Below are positions 14,718-22,587 of a stretch of DNA of 38,324 bases, piece by piece. Origin of the DNA: Bacillota bacterium (GTDB lineage Bacteria; Bacillota; Clostridia; Lachnospirales; Lachnospiraceae); NCBI GenBank assembly GCA_023421075.1, contig JAEZUM010000048.1:1-38324 (forward strand), given 5' to 3'. The stretch's first letter is position 1. Every line of letters begins with the position of its first letter. The notes below the pieces were generated by a model. It ran no database searches and had not been told where the DNA came from. It saw only the letters and a list, made by a program, of their open reading frames with translations. Made by a program: the position numbers and the translations under genes.

Positions 14718-16103
14718 ATGTTTGGCTTTGAGATTAACCATCCGTCGGATATATCGAATACGAAGCAATTGGAAAATCAGATACGAGGGGCTATTTTATC
14801 CGGTAAGCTGGAGGCTGGCGATAAGCTTCCTCCCACCAGAGCATTAGCAAAGGATATGCAGATAGCCAGAAATACTGTGATTCAAGCTTATGAACAGCTT
14901 CTGGCGGAGGGCTACCTGGAAGCAAGAGAAGGCTCCGGGACTTATGTCGCAAATATCGGTAAGTTACCAACGCCAACTCGAATGTCCTATGTGCCACGAA
15001 AAGATATTTCGAAGGATAAGGAAGTAATCGCCTTTGATGCCGGTAATCCGGATGTTCATTCCTTTCCTGTAACCGGATGGGCTAAGATGCTCAAGGAGGC
15101 TTGTCTTAATGCAGATGAGGAATCATTTTTCTATCATTATTTCAGTGGGCACCCCAGACTAAAGAAGGCAATCAAGGATTATGTATATCGTATGAAGGGC
15201 ATTTTGTGTGAAGAAGATCAGATTGTTATCATCTCCGGTACCTCAGGAGGAATGGAACTATTGGCGAAGTGTTTCAAGGGTAGGGGGGAGAGAATTGCAC
15301 TCGAAGATCCCTGCATTCACTTTGTAAAGAATATTTTCGCGGATCACAAATTTGAACTGTGTCCGGTTAAGGTGGATGGTCAGGGTATGGACATAGACAG
15401 CTTACGAGGTCTGTCTGATATAAGTCTAATCTATGTAGTACCATCCCATCAATTCCCGATAGGCGGAGTTCTTCCGGTATCAAGGCGGATTGCCTTGTTA
15501 CAGTATGCCAGTGAACAGAATGCTTATGTGATAGAAGATGATTACGATAGTGAGTTCCGGTATAAAGGGGAAGCGATACAAGCGATGCGGAATCTGGATC
15601 AGGAGCGTGTAATCTATCTGGGTAGCTTTAGTAAGATATTTGCACCTTCCCTACGGATTGGCTATATGATATTACCTGGGCATCTCGCCGATCCGATTAT
15701 GGAACTGCTTCAAGAATCAAATCTCTGGGTAAATACTATTGATCAATTAGCGTTGGCGGAATATATGGAAGAATTCCTAATGGATAAACATATTTATAAG
15801 ATGCGCAAGCTTTATGAGAATAAGAGAAAGCAACTGATTGGTAGTTTAACAGAGGCATTTGGAGATCAACTCACTATATCGGGTGAATTTGCCGGCTTGC
15901 ATCTCCTGGTTACTTTTGACCGGGACTTGACCGAGAGAGACCTTATGAGGATGAAGACAGTTGGAGTGGAAGCGGATTCTGTAGAAGAATATACTTTGGT
16001 GAAGGGCCGGCATAGTAATCAGCTGGTTCTTGGATACGGAGCCCTTAGACCGGAGCAGATCAAGGAAGGAGTAAGCAGATTATATAAAGCGTTGTCAGAA
16101 TAA
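14718..16103 (+). CDS. MocR/PdxR-type transcription regulator (GntR HTH plus aminotransferase-like domain)
   Basis: The N-terminal winged helix-turn-helix (about residues 10-75) contains the GntR landmarks GKLEAGDKLPPTRALAKDM and NTVIQAYEQLLAEGYLEARE. A fold-type I aminotransferase domain follows, with the PLP lysine in LGSFSKIFAPSLRIG (Lys306) and the upstream VIEDDYDSEFRY. Such proteins sense PLP or amino-acid adducts; several control PLP synthesis or GABA use. ATG 14718 follows an AGGGGGA ribosome site; ATG at 14700 would add six residues but has no site of its own. It is divergent from the reductase gene and convergent with the amidase gene. Confidence 0.9.
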   Translation: MFGFEINHPSDISNTKQLENQIRGAILSGKLEAGDKLPPTRALAKDMQIARNTVIQAYEQLLAEGYLEAREGSGTYVANIGKLPTPTRMSYVPRKDISKDKEVIAFDAGNPDVHSFPVTGWAKMLKEACLNADEESFFYHYFSGHPRLKKAIKDYVYRMKGILCEEDQIVIISGTSGGMELLAKCFKGRGERIALEDPCIHFVKNIFADHKFELCPVKVDGQGMDIDSLRGLSDISLIYVVPSHQFPIGGVLPVSRRIALLQYASEQNAYVIEDDYDSEFRYKGEAIQAMRNLDQERVIYLGSFSKIFAPSLRIGYMILPGHLADPIMELLQESNLWVNTIDQLALAEYMEEFLMDKHIYKMRKLYENKRKQLIGSLTEAFGDQLTISGEFAGLHLLVTFDRDLTERDLMRMKTVGVEADSVEEYTLVKGRHSNQLVLGYGALRPEQIKEGVSRLYKALSE

Positions 16104-16187
16104 AGTAAACATAAGAGGCTGTTGCTAGAAGTAAGTTCTTTCCTTCATTTATATAATACTTTTCGGCAACAGCCCCTTATGTTTACT
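16104..16187. terminator. Bidirectional hairpin terminator, 22-bp arms
   Basis: AGTAAACATAAGAGGCTGTTGC (16104-16125) pairs with its near-exact inverse at 16166-16187 (one mismatch) around a 40-base spacer. It starts right after the MocR stop and includes the amidase stop codon (16183-16185), serving convergent genes. The spacer contains GTTCTTTCCTTC, matching the arms of the hairpins at 3177 and 28894. The GGGGCTGTTGC core resembles one end of the element at 29492-29589. Confidence 0.65.
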
Positions 16188-17160
16188 TATAGTAAGCATC
16201 AATTCCGTCACAGATACCCTGTACCATTTTATCCTGGTATTCCTCGGTCTGCATCAGTTTATCTTCTTTTTTGTTTGACATATAGCCCATCTCTATAATG
16301 CTAACCGGTATCGTGCACCAATTGATGCCGCTCATATCATCTCTGGCGATAGCACCACGATTCTTGGCTCCGGTACGGTCACACATGGCATCTACAATTG
16401 CTTTTGATAAAGCATAGCTGTCTTTACTCAAGTAGTCAACATAGGGATTATCTTCCGATGGATAGAGTGTGCTGGTTCCACTGACTTCGGTGTTCTCAGA
16501 GCCATCCGCATGAATTCGTATGAATAGATCCGCTCCGCTCTCGTTCGCCATCTCTGCTCTCTCTCGATTACTCAAGTTGACATCATTGGTTTCCCTTATC
16601 ATATATACCTCATAACCACGCTTTTTGAGCTCTTCCTTTACCTTCAAAGCGATAACCAGATTAAGCTTGTATTCCGGTACATCGGTAGCGATGCCCCTGG
16701 TTCCTGAGCTTACCTTAGGTTTGGTTGTTGATGAGCCCGGACCGATTGGTTCTTTTTCGTTATTCCCCTTACTCTGATGACCGGCATCGATAGCGATCAT
16801 TATGCCCTTTGATACGTCGTCCTTGGTATCCGCGGAGTCATTATTATTATCTTTGGTGGAAATAGGTTCTTGCTCTGTTGGTAGGATTCCGGACTCTCTG
16901 TCATTGCTGCCTTCTCCTTCCGGGAACTCTGCTTGCGAGGGTGTGACGGTTGGTGTAGGCGATTCTATGAGCTTGGGAGACTCAGTGGGAATAGGAGATA
17001 TCGTAGGGAGCGTGGTAATTGTAGGGGAGGGAGTCAGGATCTGATTAGATTCACTTTGCTTCATGGCAGCTTCAAGAGCTTCTTGCTTCTTCGTACAGGC
17101 GGTCAAGGATAATACCATGACGAGCGCTAAAAATAATATAGTTATATGTAATCGTTTCAT
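16183..17160 (-). CDS. Lipoprotein N-acetylmuramoyl-L-alanine amidase (Amidase_3)
   Basis: This surface-anchored enzyme is predicted to cleave the bond between muramic acid and the peptide stem. It has a lipoprotein signal peptide (MKRLHITILFLALVMVLSLT followed by AC), then a Pro/Ser/Thr/Glu-rich linker to about residue 120. The Amidase_3 domain shows IAIDAGH, a Glu in PEYKLNL, LFIRIHADGS and the final catalytic Glu in SIIEMGYMSN. The start at 17160 has GGAGG eight bases upstream; an earlier in-frame start would absorb that ribosome site (ATGGAGG). The ORF also runs further upstream without a signal peptide at its front. A promoter candidate lies at 17191-17219. The length is 325 aa. Confidence 0.92.
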   Translation of the reverse strand: MKRLHITILFLALVMVLSLTACTKKQEALEAAMKQSESNQILTPSPTITTLPTISPIPTESPKLIESPTPTVTPSQAEFPEGEGSNDRESGILPTEQEPISTKDNNNDSADTKDDVSKGIMIAIDAGHQSKGNNEKEPIGPGSSTTKPKVSSGTRGIATDVPEYKLNLVIALKVKEELKKRGYEVYMIRETNDVNLSNRERAEMANESGADLFIRIHADGSENTEVSGTSTLYPSEDNPYVDYLSKDSYALSKAIVDAMCDRTGAKNRGAIARDDMSGINWCTIPVSIIEMGYMSNKKEDKLMQTEEYQDKMVQGICDGIDAYYK

Positions 17161-17190
17161 TTGCTTGTCCTCCATATTTTGTCTGCTATT

Positions 17191-17219
17191 ATTATAAAGA
17201 AAGGAAATGTCAATTACAA
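17191..17219 (-). promoter_or_regulatory. Candidate promoter of the amidase gene
   Basis: On the minus strand TTGTAA (17219-17214), a 17-base spacer and TATAAT (17196-17191) lie about 30 bases before the start codon. An overlapping alternative is TTGACA-16-TAATAG. Confidence 0.5.
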
Positions 17220-17271
17220 GTCGCAATAAATAATAGCATGGGAGAACTGAGAATTTCTGTGTAAATAGTTA

Positions 17272-17300
17272 TTGACAGTTTCTATGAAATTGTATATGAT
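17272..17300 (+). promoter_or_regulatory. thiT promoter
   Basis: Perfect TTGACA (17272-17277), a 17-base spacer and TATGAT (17295-17300) place the transcription start near 17307, about 25 bases before the TPP aptamer. Confidence 0.8.
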
Positions 17301-17330
17301 AAGGCATTATAAAATATAATTATTTTTATG

Positions 17331-17424
17331 CTAGGGGAGCCGATGGCTGAGAGGCAAGTGATCATTCACATGCTGACCCTCACTACTTGATCCGGATAAT
17401 ACCGGCGGAAGGAAGCTAATAATC
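17331..17424 (+). promoter_or_regulatory. TPP riboswitch (THI element)
   Basis: The conserved aptamer core is present in order: GGGGAGCC, GGCTGAGAGG, GACCCTCACTACTTGATCCG, GGATAATACCGGCGGAAGGAAGC. These are the P2/P4 and pyrophosphate- and pyrimidine-sensing segments of the thiamine pyrophosphate riboswitch. It lies between a consensus promoter and a thiamine transporter gene, so high TPP should switch the gene off. Confidence 0.97.
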
Positions 17425-17428
17425 AAGT

Positions 17429-17463
17429 GGCCCCCTCCGATGCAATGAAAAGGAGGATTTTTT
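17429..17463 (+). promoter_or_regulatory. Expression platform of the TPP riboswitch (ribosome-site hairpin / weak terminator)
   Basis: CCTCC (17434-17438) can pair with GGAGG (17452-17456), which is the thiT ribosome site, and seven T residues follow. The preceding GGCCCCCT (17429-17436) can instead pair with AGGGG-AGCC at the 5' edge of the aptamer. The two pairings are mutually exclusive, giving a simple on/off switch. The mechanism is inferred from pairing only. Confidence 0.6.
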
Positions 17464-17464
17464 T

Positions 17465-18139
17465 ATGTTTCAAAAGGTTTTTGATTTCTTTGTAGCAACT
17501 GATGTGGAGTACGGCAGCTATTATCCGACTACCGCGGGAAATGTTGCATTATTTGTTCTCGTAGCTCTTTTATTTATCGCTATCTTCGCTTTTGGTGGCA
17601 GCGGCAAACGGAAAGCGAATGCGAAGCAACTGGCTTTCTCAGCAGTAGCAGTTGCGTTGTCTGTTATTGCATCCGTATTTACTGTATTTAACCTACCCTT
17701 TGGAGGTTCTATTACCTTATTCCGTATGTTCTTTATCTGCTTCATCGGATATCTCTATGGAACCAGATCCGGTATCCTGACCGGTATTGCATGCGGTTTC
17801 TTGGATCTGATTCTGAAACCCTATGTTGTACATCCGGTTCAGCTCCTGATTGATTATCCCATTGCCTTTGCCTGCCTTGGTATGTCCGGCATTTTTGCAA
17901 AATCCAGATTTGGCTTAATTAAGGGCTATATCCTGGGTGTGGCAGGAAGATATGTTTGCCATGTATTATCCGGAGTCATCTTCTTCTCCATGTACGCCGG
18001 TACCCAGAATCCTATGATCTATTCCCTGGGCTACAATGCAACCTATATTGTACCCGAAGCAGTGGCAACGCTCATTCTATTAGTACTTCCCCCGGTACAT
18101 GCAGCTTTAATCTTGGTGAAACGACAAGTAGCAGAATAA
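17465..18139 (+). CDS. thiT: Thiamine transporter ThiT (ECF S component)
   Basis: This membrane substrate-binding subunit of an energy-coupling-factor importer captures thiamine and needs a shared EcfAA'T module encoded elsewhere. The ThiT core has six hydrophobic segments, with the family's GLLDL-like GIACGFLDLILKPYVVHPVQLLIDYPIAF stretch (split here as GFLDLILKPYVVHPVQ and LLIDYPIAF) carrying thiamine-contact residues. At 224 aa it is longer than the common ~190-aa form because of an extra N-terminal segment with one hydrophobic helix (about residues 25-42) and a basic GKRKANAK loop. The upstream TPP riboswitch independently supports the assignment. Confidence 0.93.
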   Translation: MFQKVFDFFVATDVEYGSYYPTTAGNVALFVLVALLFIAIFAFGGSGKRKANAKQLAFSAVAVALSVIASVFTVFNLPFGGSITLFRMFFICFIGYLYGTRSGILTGIACGFLDLILKPYVVHPVQLLIDYPIAFACLGMSGIFAKSRFGLIKGYILGVAGRYVCHVLSGVIFFSMYAGTQNPMIYSLGYNATYIVPEAVATLILLVLPPVHAALILVKRQVAE

Positions 18140-18178
18140 GATACTTTCTACGCTATTTCCTGCATAAGATAGGTAATA

Positions 18179-19090
18179 ATGAAAGTTGGAAGGAAATTGC
18201 GTTTGAAGGAAAAACTATTTAATGGCCTTGCCATTCTTATATTAATTACGTTATTCATTTGTCTTATTAAGATGAAGGAGAATTCCATCGGTGAAGGAGT
18301 AAACATATCCACGTCAGGAACGATCCAAAGTCTGGAGCTGATTGCTGTGATGGAAAATGAACTTACTGGGCAAGCGGGTAGCAGTCAGACGAGTACGGAA
18401 GAGGTACCGGATTACACACGAATGTATCCTAATTTATACACCGTTTATTCGGTTCCCAAGGAGAAGGAAAAGAATCGTAAGATAGCGTATCTGACTTTTG
18501 ACGACGGACCCAGCGAAAACACCTTTAAGGTGCTTGATATTCTTGAAGAACATGACATTAAGGCTACCTTCTTTATTGTAGGAAGTGCCGTAAAAAAGAA
18601 AAATGAGAGTAGCCTTCAACGAATGCTACATGAAGGGCATACCATCGGTATACATACCTATTCTCACATGTGTAATGAGATTTATTGCTCCGTAGAACGT
18701 TTTCTGGATGATTTCAATAATGTCTACCAGCTGATTTACGACCTTACCGGGGAACGGGTAAATATCTATCGTTTCCCATGGGGCAGTAACAACGGTTACA
18801 GTAAGAACATAAAGGATGCCCTTATGGAAGAAATGGAGCGACGTGGTTTTACCTGCTATGATTGGAATGTGGATACCAACGATTCTGTCGGTAAACCTTC
18901 TTCCTATTCCATTCTTCGCAATATCCGAAGAGATATCAAAAATCAGAACCAACCTATCATATTAATGCACGATTCTTCGATTAATGATCTGAGTGTTCAG
19001 ATATTGCCTGATGTGATAAAGCTTCTTCAGGAGCTTGGCTATGAATTCGATACCCTTGAGAACCGTGAACCCTATCAGTTTAACTGGTAA
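18179..19090 (+). CDS. Membrane-anchored polysaccharide deacetylase (NodB domain)
   Basis: A short basic N-terminus and one hydrophobic helix (LFNGLAILILITLFICLI) act as a signal anchor. A linker to about residue 95 is followed by a NodB carbohydrate esterase 4 domain: TFDDGPSENT (catalytic base and metal Asp), HTYSHMCNEIY (metal His), RFPWGSNNG, DWNVDTND and ILMHDS. Such enzymes remove acetyl groups from peptidoglycan or chitin-like glycans. The gene starts 39 bases after thiT and may be cotranscribed. The ribosome site for ATG 18179 is weak (ATAGGT); a TTG a few codons on, after GGAAGG, is an alternative. The convergent spacer downstream holds the 328-bp palindrome. Confidence 0.88.
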   Translation: MKVGRKLRLKEKLFNGLAILILITLFICLIKMKENSIGEGVNISTSGTIQSLELIAVMENELTGQAGSSQTSTEEVPDYTRMYPNLYTVYSVPKEKEKNRKIAYLTFDDGPSENTFKVLDILEEHDIKATFFIVGSAVKKKNESSLQRMLHEGHTIGIHTYSHMCNEIYCSVERFLDDFNNVYQLIYDLTGERVNIYRFPWGSNNGYSKNIKDALMEEMERRGFTCYDWNVDTNDSVGKPSSYSILRNIRRDIKNQNQPIILMHDSSINDLSVQILPDVIKLLQELGYEFDTLENREPYQFNW

Positions 19091-19166
19091 GGAAGAGGAG
19101 TATCGATGGTAGATACATCATAGTCTGATTACGCATCGCTTGATAGAATGAAACAAATCAGTAAAG

Positions 19167-19494
19167 TGGCTTAAAAAAATTAGTAAATAATCGTGATGAA
19201 TAACCCGACGTTAAGTATGTGCTATGCATGCAAATTAGAAAGAACCGTTGAATTTTCTTAAGTAGAGCAGCTAAGGCATAAGAATGAAAAAGCATGATGT
19301 TTAACGAACCTATACAAGATAAAGGTAGATTATTATTCTACCTACATTTTGTATAGGTGAGGAGTTCATGTTTTTCATTCTTGGTATGTCTTAGCTGATT
19401 TACTTTTAGAAAATCACGGTTCTTTATCTGAGCAGGAATAGTATATACTTAACTCGGGTTATTCTTTATAAAATCTACCAATTTTTTTAAGCCA
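19167..19494. repeat. 328-bp near-complete palindrome (MITE-like element or long hairpin)
   Basis: The left arm (19167-19329) is matched along its length by the inverse of the right arm (19337-19494). The ends are identical inverted repeats, TGGCTTAAAAAAATT. Further matched blocks include GAATAACCCGA, GTTAAGTAT, AAGAACCGT, CAGCTAAG and AAGAATGAAAAA (these with small indels), and CCTATACAA. The centre is GGTAGA-TTATTAT-TCTACC (19324-19342). Identity between arms is roughly three quarters by eye. It fills the spacer between the convergent deacetylase and SpoIID-like genes. There is no gene inside and no obvious target-site duplication (flanks TAAAG and ACACT). Confidence 0.85.
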
Positions 19495-19507
19495 ACACTA
19501 TCTTATC

Positions 19508-20833
19508 TTACTCTGCGATGCGCGACACGGCAACGTAGATAGCGGAGATACGGTACCAGGTTGCAAAGTCCACAATTCCGGTCTGAGGTAGATCAAAGGT
19601 CTGTTGGAATAGCTTCACAGCATTTGAGGTCTGCTGTGTATATTGACCGTCAACGGCAACTTTAGGGATAATCGAGTATGTGTCTGAGATACGATTCAGT
19701 TGCTCCTGGATCATTCTTACGTTAGCACCTGATGCTCCGACATTTAGATTGGCTCCCGGCCAGGAGGTTGGAACACCGGACACCTCGGTCGCTGTGTTGA
19801 TATAGATAGAGCTGCCGTAAAAATTCCGAAGAATCTCAATTGCACTTTTCCCCTGATCACCAAGATTCTTAGAACCCCATTGTGTCATCCAGTTTGGACA
19901 TTGAACCTTTTGCCCATCGCAGTATTGTGTAAGGATAGGTTGCTTAACATTGGGTCTTGACAGATAGCTGGTGAACATCTGGTCAACGATCAGTGCGATA
20001 TTATTGTAGATGTTACGCCCGGGTATCCATTTATGATCAAACGCAGTGGAGGAAGTAATCGTAAAGTTAAAACCTTGGTTACGATACCATTCTGTATAGA
20101 CACGATTCAGAGTAAAGGATAATATGGCTAATACATTCGCTGTAATGGTTGCTTCAGGCCAGGTTGCATAGATTTCGCTGGAGGCAACATTTTTGATATA
20201 ATCCCGGAACCTGACATAATGATTGGATGCTGACGTGTCAGTCGGAGGGCCGTCATGGACAACTACAAACTCAGGAATTACAACTGTGCTGAGTACGATT
20301 TCACCGGTCTCATCCGTCTCTTTTATCTCTGACTCCGCAATCTTTGGAGGATAATCTCCGTATAATGTATGTGGAGGAATCACGTAAAGAGCAGCTTCGC
20401 CCTGAGGACTAACCGCTGTTAACGTTGTGTCCTGGATGGCGGTGACACTTGGAAAGATCTCAAGGTTCTGAACCGTAACCGGTACAAAGTCCGGAGAGGT
20501 AATATTCAGGGTATATTCCGAGTAAGGCTGTACGTTGGAGGGTGCCTGACTATAATCGATGGAGGGAGCAGGTAATTCAATCTCTGAAGTAAGACCGGAT
20601 TGATCGGTGGTTAATTCCTCGATAACAGTACCGGGAGCAGCTACTGAGGAAACGGTAACTTTGGCATTTGCCACCGGGGACAAGTTTGCAGTAACTGCTC
20701 GGACTTTCAGTCGACCAAGGTTTTGGGTCGACATCTCAGTAGGATAGACTCGAGTACCTGCATATTTATTCGCTTTGGATGAATAATTCTGATTATTCAC
20801 CATATTGATGAAAGGGGTATTCCTTTGATACAT
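19508..20833 (-). CDS. SpoIID-like / peptidoglycan-binding protein, paralog 2
   Basis: This 441-residue protein has no signal peptide. An N-terminal region (about 20-145) with GRLKVRAVTANLSPVANAKV and LTTDQSGLTSEIELPAP looks like a carboxypeptidase-regulatory/CNA-B-type beta-sandwich. A SpoIID-like region (about 205-300) holds VRFRDYIKNVASSEIYATWP and NRVYTEWYRNQGFNF. A C-terminal PG_binding_1 domain (about 365-430) includes VAVDGQYTQQTSNAVKLFQ. Proteins of this make-up are annotated as spore-cortex or peptidoglycan-binding proteins in clostridia. It is highly similar to the upstream neighbour and starts 60 bases after it. The ribosome site is GAGGT seven bases before ATG. A spore role is inferred. 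Confidence 0.8.
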   Translation of the reverse strand: MYQRNTPFINMVNNQNYSSKANKYAGTRVYPTEMSTQNLGRLKVRAVTANLSPVANAKVTVSSVAAPGTVIEELTTDQSGLTSEIELPAPSIDYSQAPSNVQPYSEYTLNITSPDFVPVTVQNLEIFPSVTAIQDTTLTAVSPQGEAALYVIPPHTLYGDYPPKIAESEIKETDETGEIVLSTVVIPEFVVVHDGPPTDTSASNHYVRFRDYIKNVASSEIYATWPEATITANVLAILSFTLNRVYTEWYRNQGFNFTITSSTAFDHKWIPGRNIYNNIALIVDQMFTSYLSRPNVKQPILTQYCDGQKVQCPNWMTQWGSKNLGDQGKSAIEILRNFYGSSIYINTATEVSGVPTSWPGANLNVGASGANVRMIQEQLNRISDTYSIIPKVAVDGQYTQQTSNAVKLFQQTFDLPQTGIVDFATWYRISAIYVAVSRIAE

Positions 20834-20893
20834 ACCATATACCTCATTGTTCTTTCTTTTATAGATATTGAAATAATTCTCTGGCTGTGCCTG

Positions 20894-22189
20894 CTAAACG
20901 CCAATACGTGTAACACCGACATAAATATTGGAGATCTTATACCATGTTGCAAGATCTACAATACCGGTAACCGGTAGATTGAATATTCTCTGAAATGCCC
21001 GCACAGCGTTTGCTGTCTGAGGTCCGTATGCACCATCTACTGCTATCTTGGGAATAGCAGAATACACCTCACTAATTCTATTAAGCTGTGTCTGAATCGT
21101 TCTTACATTACCGCCACTGGCTCCGATACCAAGATTATAACCGGGCCAAGAGGAGGGAACTCCGGAGACCTCAACCGCAGTGTTGATATAGATGGAATTG
21201 CCATAAAAATTCCTTAGTATCTGTATCGCAGTATAACCCTGATCGCCAAGCGACTTAGAGCCCCACTGAGTCATCCAGCCGGGACAGGAGGTTCGGTTAC
21301 CGTCGCAGTATTGGGTAAGGATGGGTTGCGTAACATTCGGTCTGGATAGATAGTTTGTAAAAATGTTATCTACAATGAGACCGATATTCGTATAAATATT
21401 ACGTCCATTAATCCATTTATGATCGTATGCAGTGGATGAAGTGATTGTAAAATTATAACCCTGATTGCGGTACCATTCGGTATATACACGGTTCAGAGTG
21501 AAGGAGAGGATTGCATATACATTGGCATAGATCGTTTGCTCCGGCCAAGTAGCATAAATTTCACTGGAGGCAACATTTTTGATGTAATCACGGAAGCGAA
21601 CATAATGATTGGTAGCCGGAGAAGCCGGTGGCCCATCATGGACGATAACATACTCTGGGATTACCACTCGACTAAGAACAATTTCTCCGGTCTCCTGAGT
21701 AGGTTTTATCTCCTCCTCCGGGATCTTGGGTGGATAGTCACCATAGAGAGTATGAGGGCCGATAACGAATACTTCTTCTGCAGCTTCCTGTTCCAACGGA
21801 TTTACCGATACATTCTGCTCAGCCACCGATTCCGGTAGGATCTGAACACCGGAGATGACTGCATTTTCGTAGTTTGGGGCAGATACCATAAGGTCGTATT
21901 CAGAATAGGGCTGGATCGCAGCGGCTGGATCGAGGCTGAGGTTCAGGGGAGGGGCTGCAAGTTCAATTTCTTCCGTTAATCCGGAGGCGTCTGTCGTTAA
22001 CTGCTCCACAACCCTCTCGGGATCACTGGGTAAGGTAATTGAGATGGTGGCACCCGGAACTGGGATAACCCCGGCTGTATTAATACGGACACGCAATCGG
22101 CCCAGAGACTGAGTTTCCATTTGTGCGGGATAGATTCTCGTAGAATTCATTGAATTTTTATAAGGATAGGAAGTATTATCTTGATTCAT
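20894..22189 (-). CDS. SpoIID-like / peptidoglycan-binding protein, paralog 1
   Basis: This 431-residue protein has the same three-part plan as its downstream neighbour: an N-terminal beta-sandwich-like region (GRLRVRINTAGVIPVPGATI), a SpoIID-like middle (VRFRDYIKNVASSEIYATWP, NRVYTEWYRNQGYNF, STAYDHKWINGRNIY) and a C-terminal PG_binding_1 repeat (VDGAYGPQTANAVRAFQRIF). Long stretches of the middle are identical between the two, and the N-terminal parts have diverged more. No signal peptide is seen, which fits a protein made in the mother cell and deposited on the spore. An AAAGGAT ribosome site lies some 11 bases before ATG. A sigma-K-like promoter lies just upstream. Confidence 0.8.
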   Translation of the reverse strand: MNQDNTSYPYKNSMNSTRIYPAQMETQSLGRLRVRINTAGVIPVPGATISITLPSDPERVVEQLTTDASGLTEEIELAAPPLNLSLDPAAAIQPYSEYDLMVSAPNYENAVISGVQILPESVAEQNVSVNPLEQEAAEEVFVIGPHTLYGDYPPKIPEEEIKPTQETGEIVLSRVVIPEYVIVHDGPPASPATNHYVRFRDYIKNVASSEIYATWPEQTIYANVYAILSFTLNRVYTEWYRNQGYNFTITSSTAYDHKWINGRNIYTNIGLIVDNIFTNYLSRPNVTQPILTQYCDGNRTSCPGWMTQWGSKSLGDQGYTAIQILRNFYGNSIYINTAVEVSGVPSSWPGYNLGIGASGGNVRTIQTQLNRISEVYSAIPKIAVDGAYGPQTANAVRAFQRIFNLPVTGIVDLATWYKISNIYVGVTRIGV

Positions 22190-22219
22190 AGTTCTACTTA
22201 TATCCTTTCGTTTTATTAA

Positions 22220-22247
22220 TAGCTTATGTCGGAGAGAGCCAAGATGT
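22220..22247 (-). promoter_or_regulatory. Sigma-K-like promoter of the spore gene pair
   Basis: On the minus strand, AC (22247-22246), a 17-base spacer and CATAAGCTA (22228-22220) fit the sigma-K pattern AC-N16/17-CATAnnnTA. Transcription would begin about 20 bases before the start codon. The consensus is short, so chance matches are possible, but position and gene content agree. Confidence 0.5.
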
Positions 22248-22360
22248 GAAAAGTTTTCATGAAAACCCTAATTATTATTTGAAATAGAGATAGGATTAAT
22301 GGTTCTAATAAGTGTGATTAGTAGAACTAATAATTATAAAAAATTATTTATAAAAACTAC

Positions 22361-22389
22361 TTGCTATTTGCGATTATCTATGATAAAAT
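22361..22389 (+). promoter_or_regulatory. carAB promoter
   Basis: TTGCTA (22361-22366), a 17-base spacer and TAAAAT (22384-22389) lie 199 bases before carA, giving a leader of about 190 nt. The leader contains a run of nine T (22504-22512 region) but only a weak stem before it. Confidence 0.55.
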
Positions 22390-22408
22390 CATAAAAATAC
22401 ATAAAGAA

Positions 22409-22438
22409 ATTGCATAAATATACATGCATAATTAATAT
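22409..22438 (+). promoter_or_regulatory. Candidate ArgR (ARG box) operator
   Basis: TGCATAAATATACA (22411-22424) is close to the ARG box core TGAATAAATATTCA, and TGCATAATTAATAT (22425-22438) follows directly as a weaker second match. They sit just downstream of the predicted carAB transcription start, where arginine-dependent repression would work. The region is AT-rich, so chance similarity is a real risk. Confidence 0.4.
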
Positions 22439-22587
22439 TAATAAAGAAAAGGATGAAATTGGAAGATGTACGATGGAGTATATCCCCGGTCTGGGTTTGT
22501 ATTCTTTTTTTTTGCAAACTTTTAGGTTTAAGAAAGAAAATAAAGTAGGTTTTTGTTTGCAGCTTAGGCAGCGGAATGGAGGATTTG

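Noticed and set aside
19167..19494. CRISPR array or retron RNA
   Set aside because: The matching blocks are inverted, not direct repeats with spacers, and there is no cas gene or reverse transcriptase in the window.
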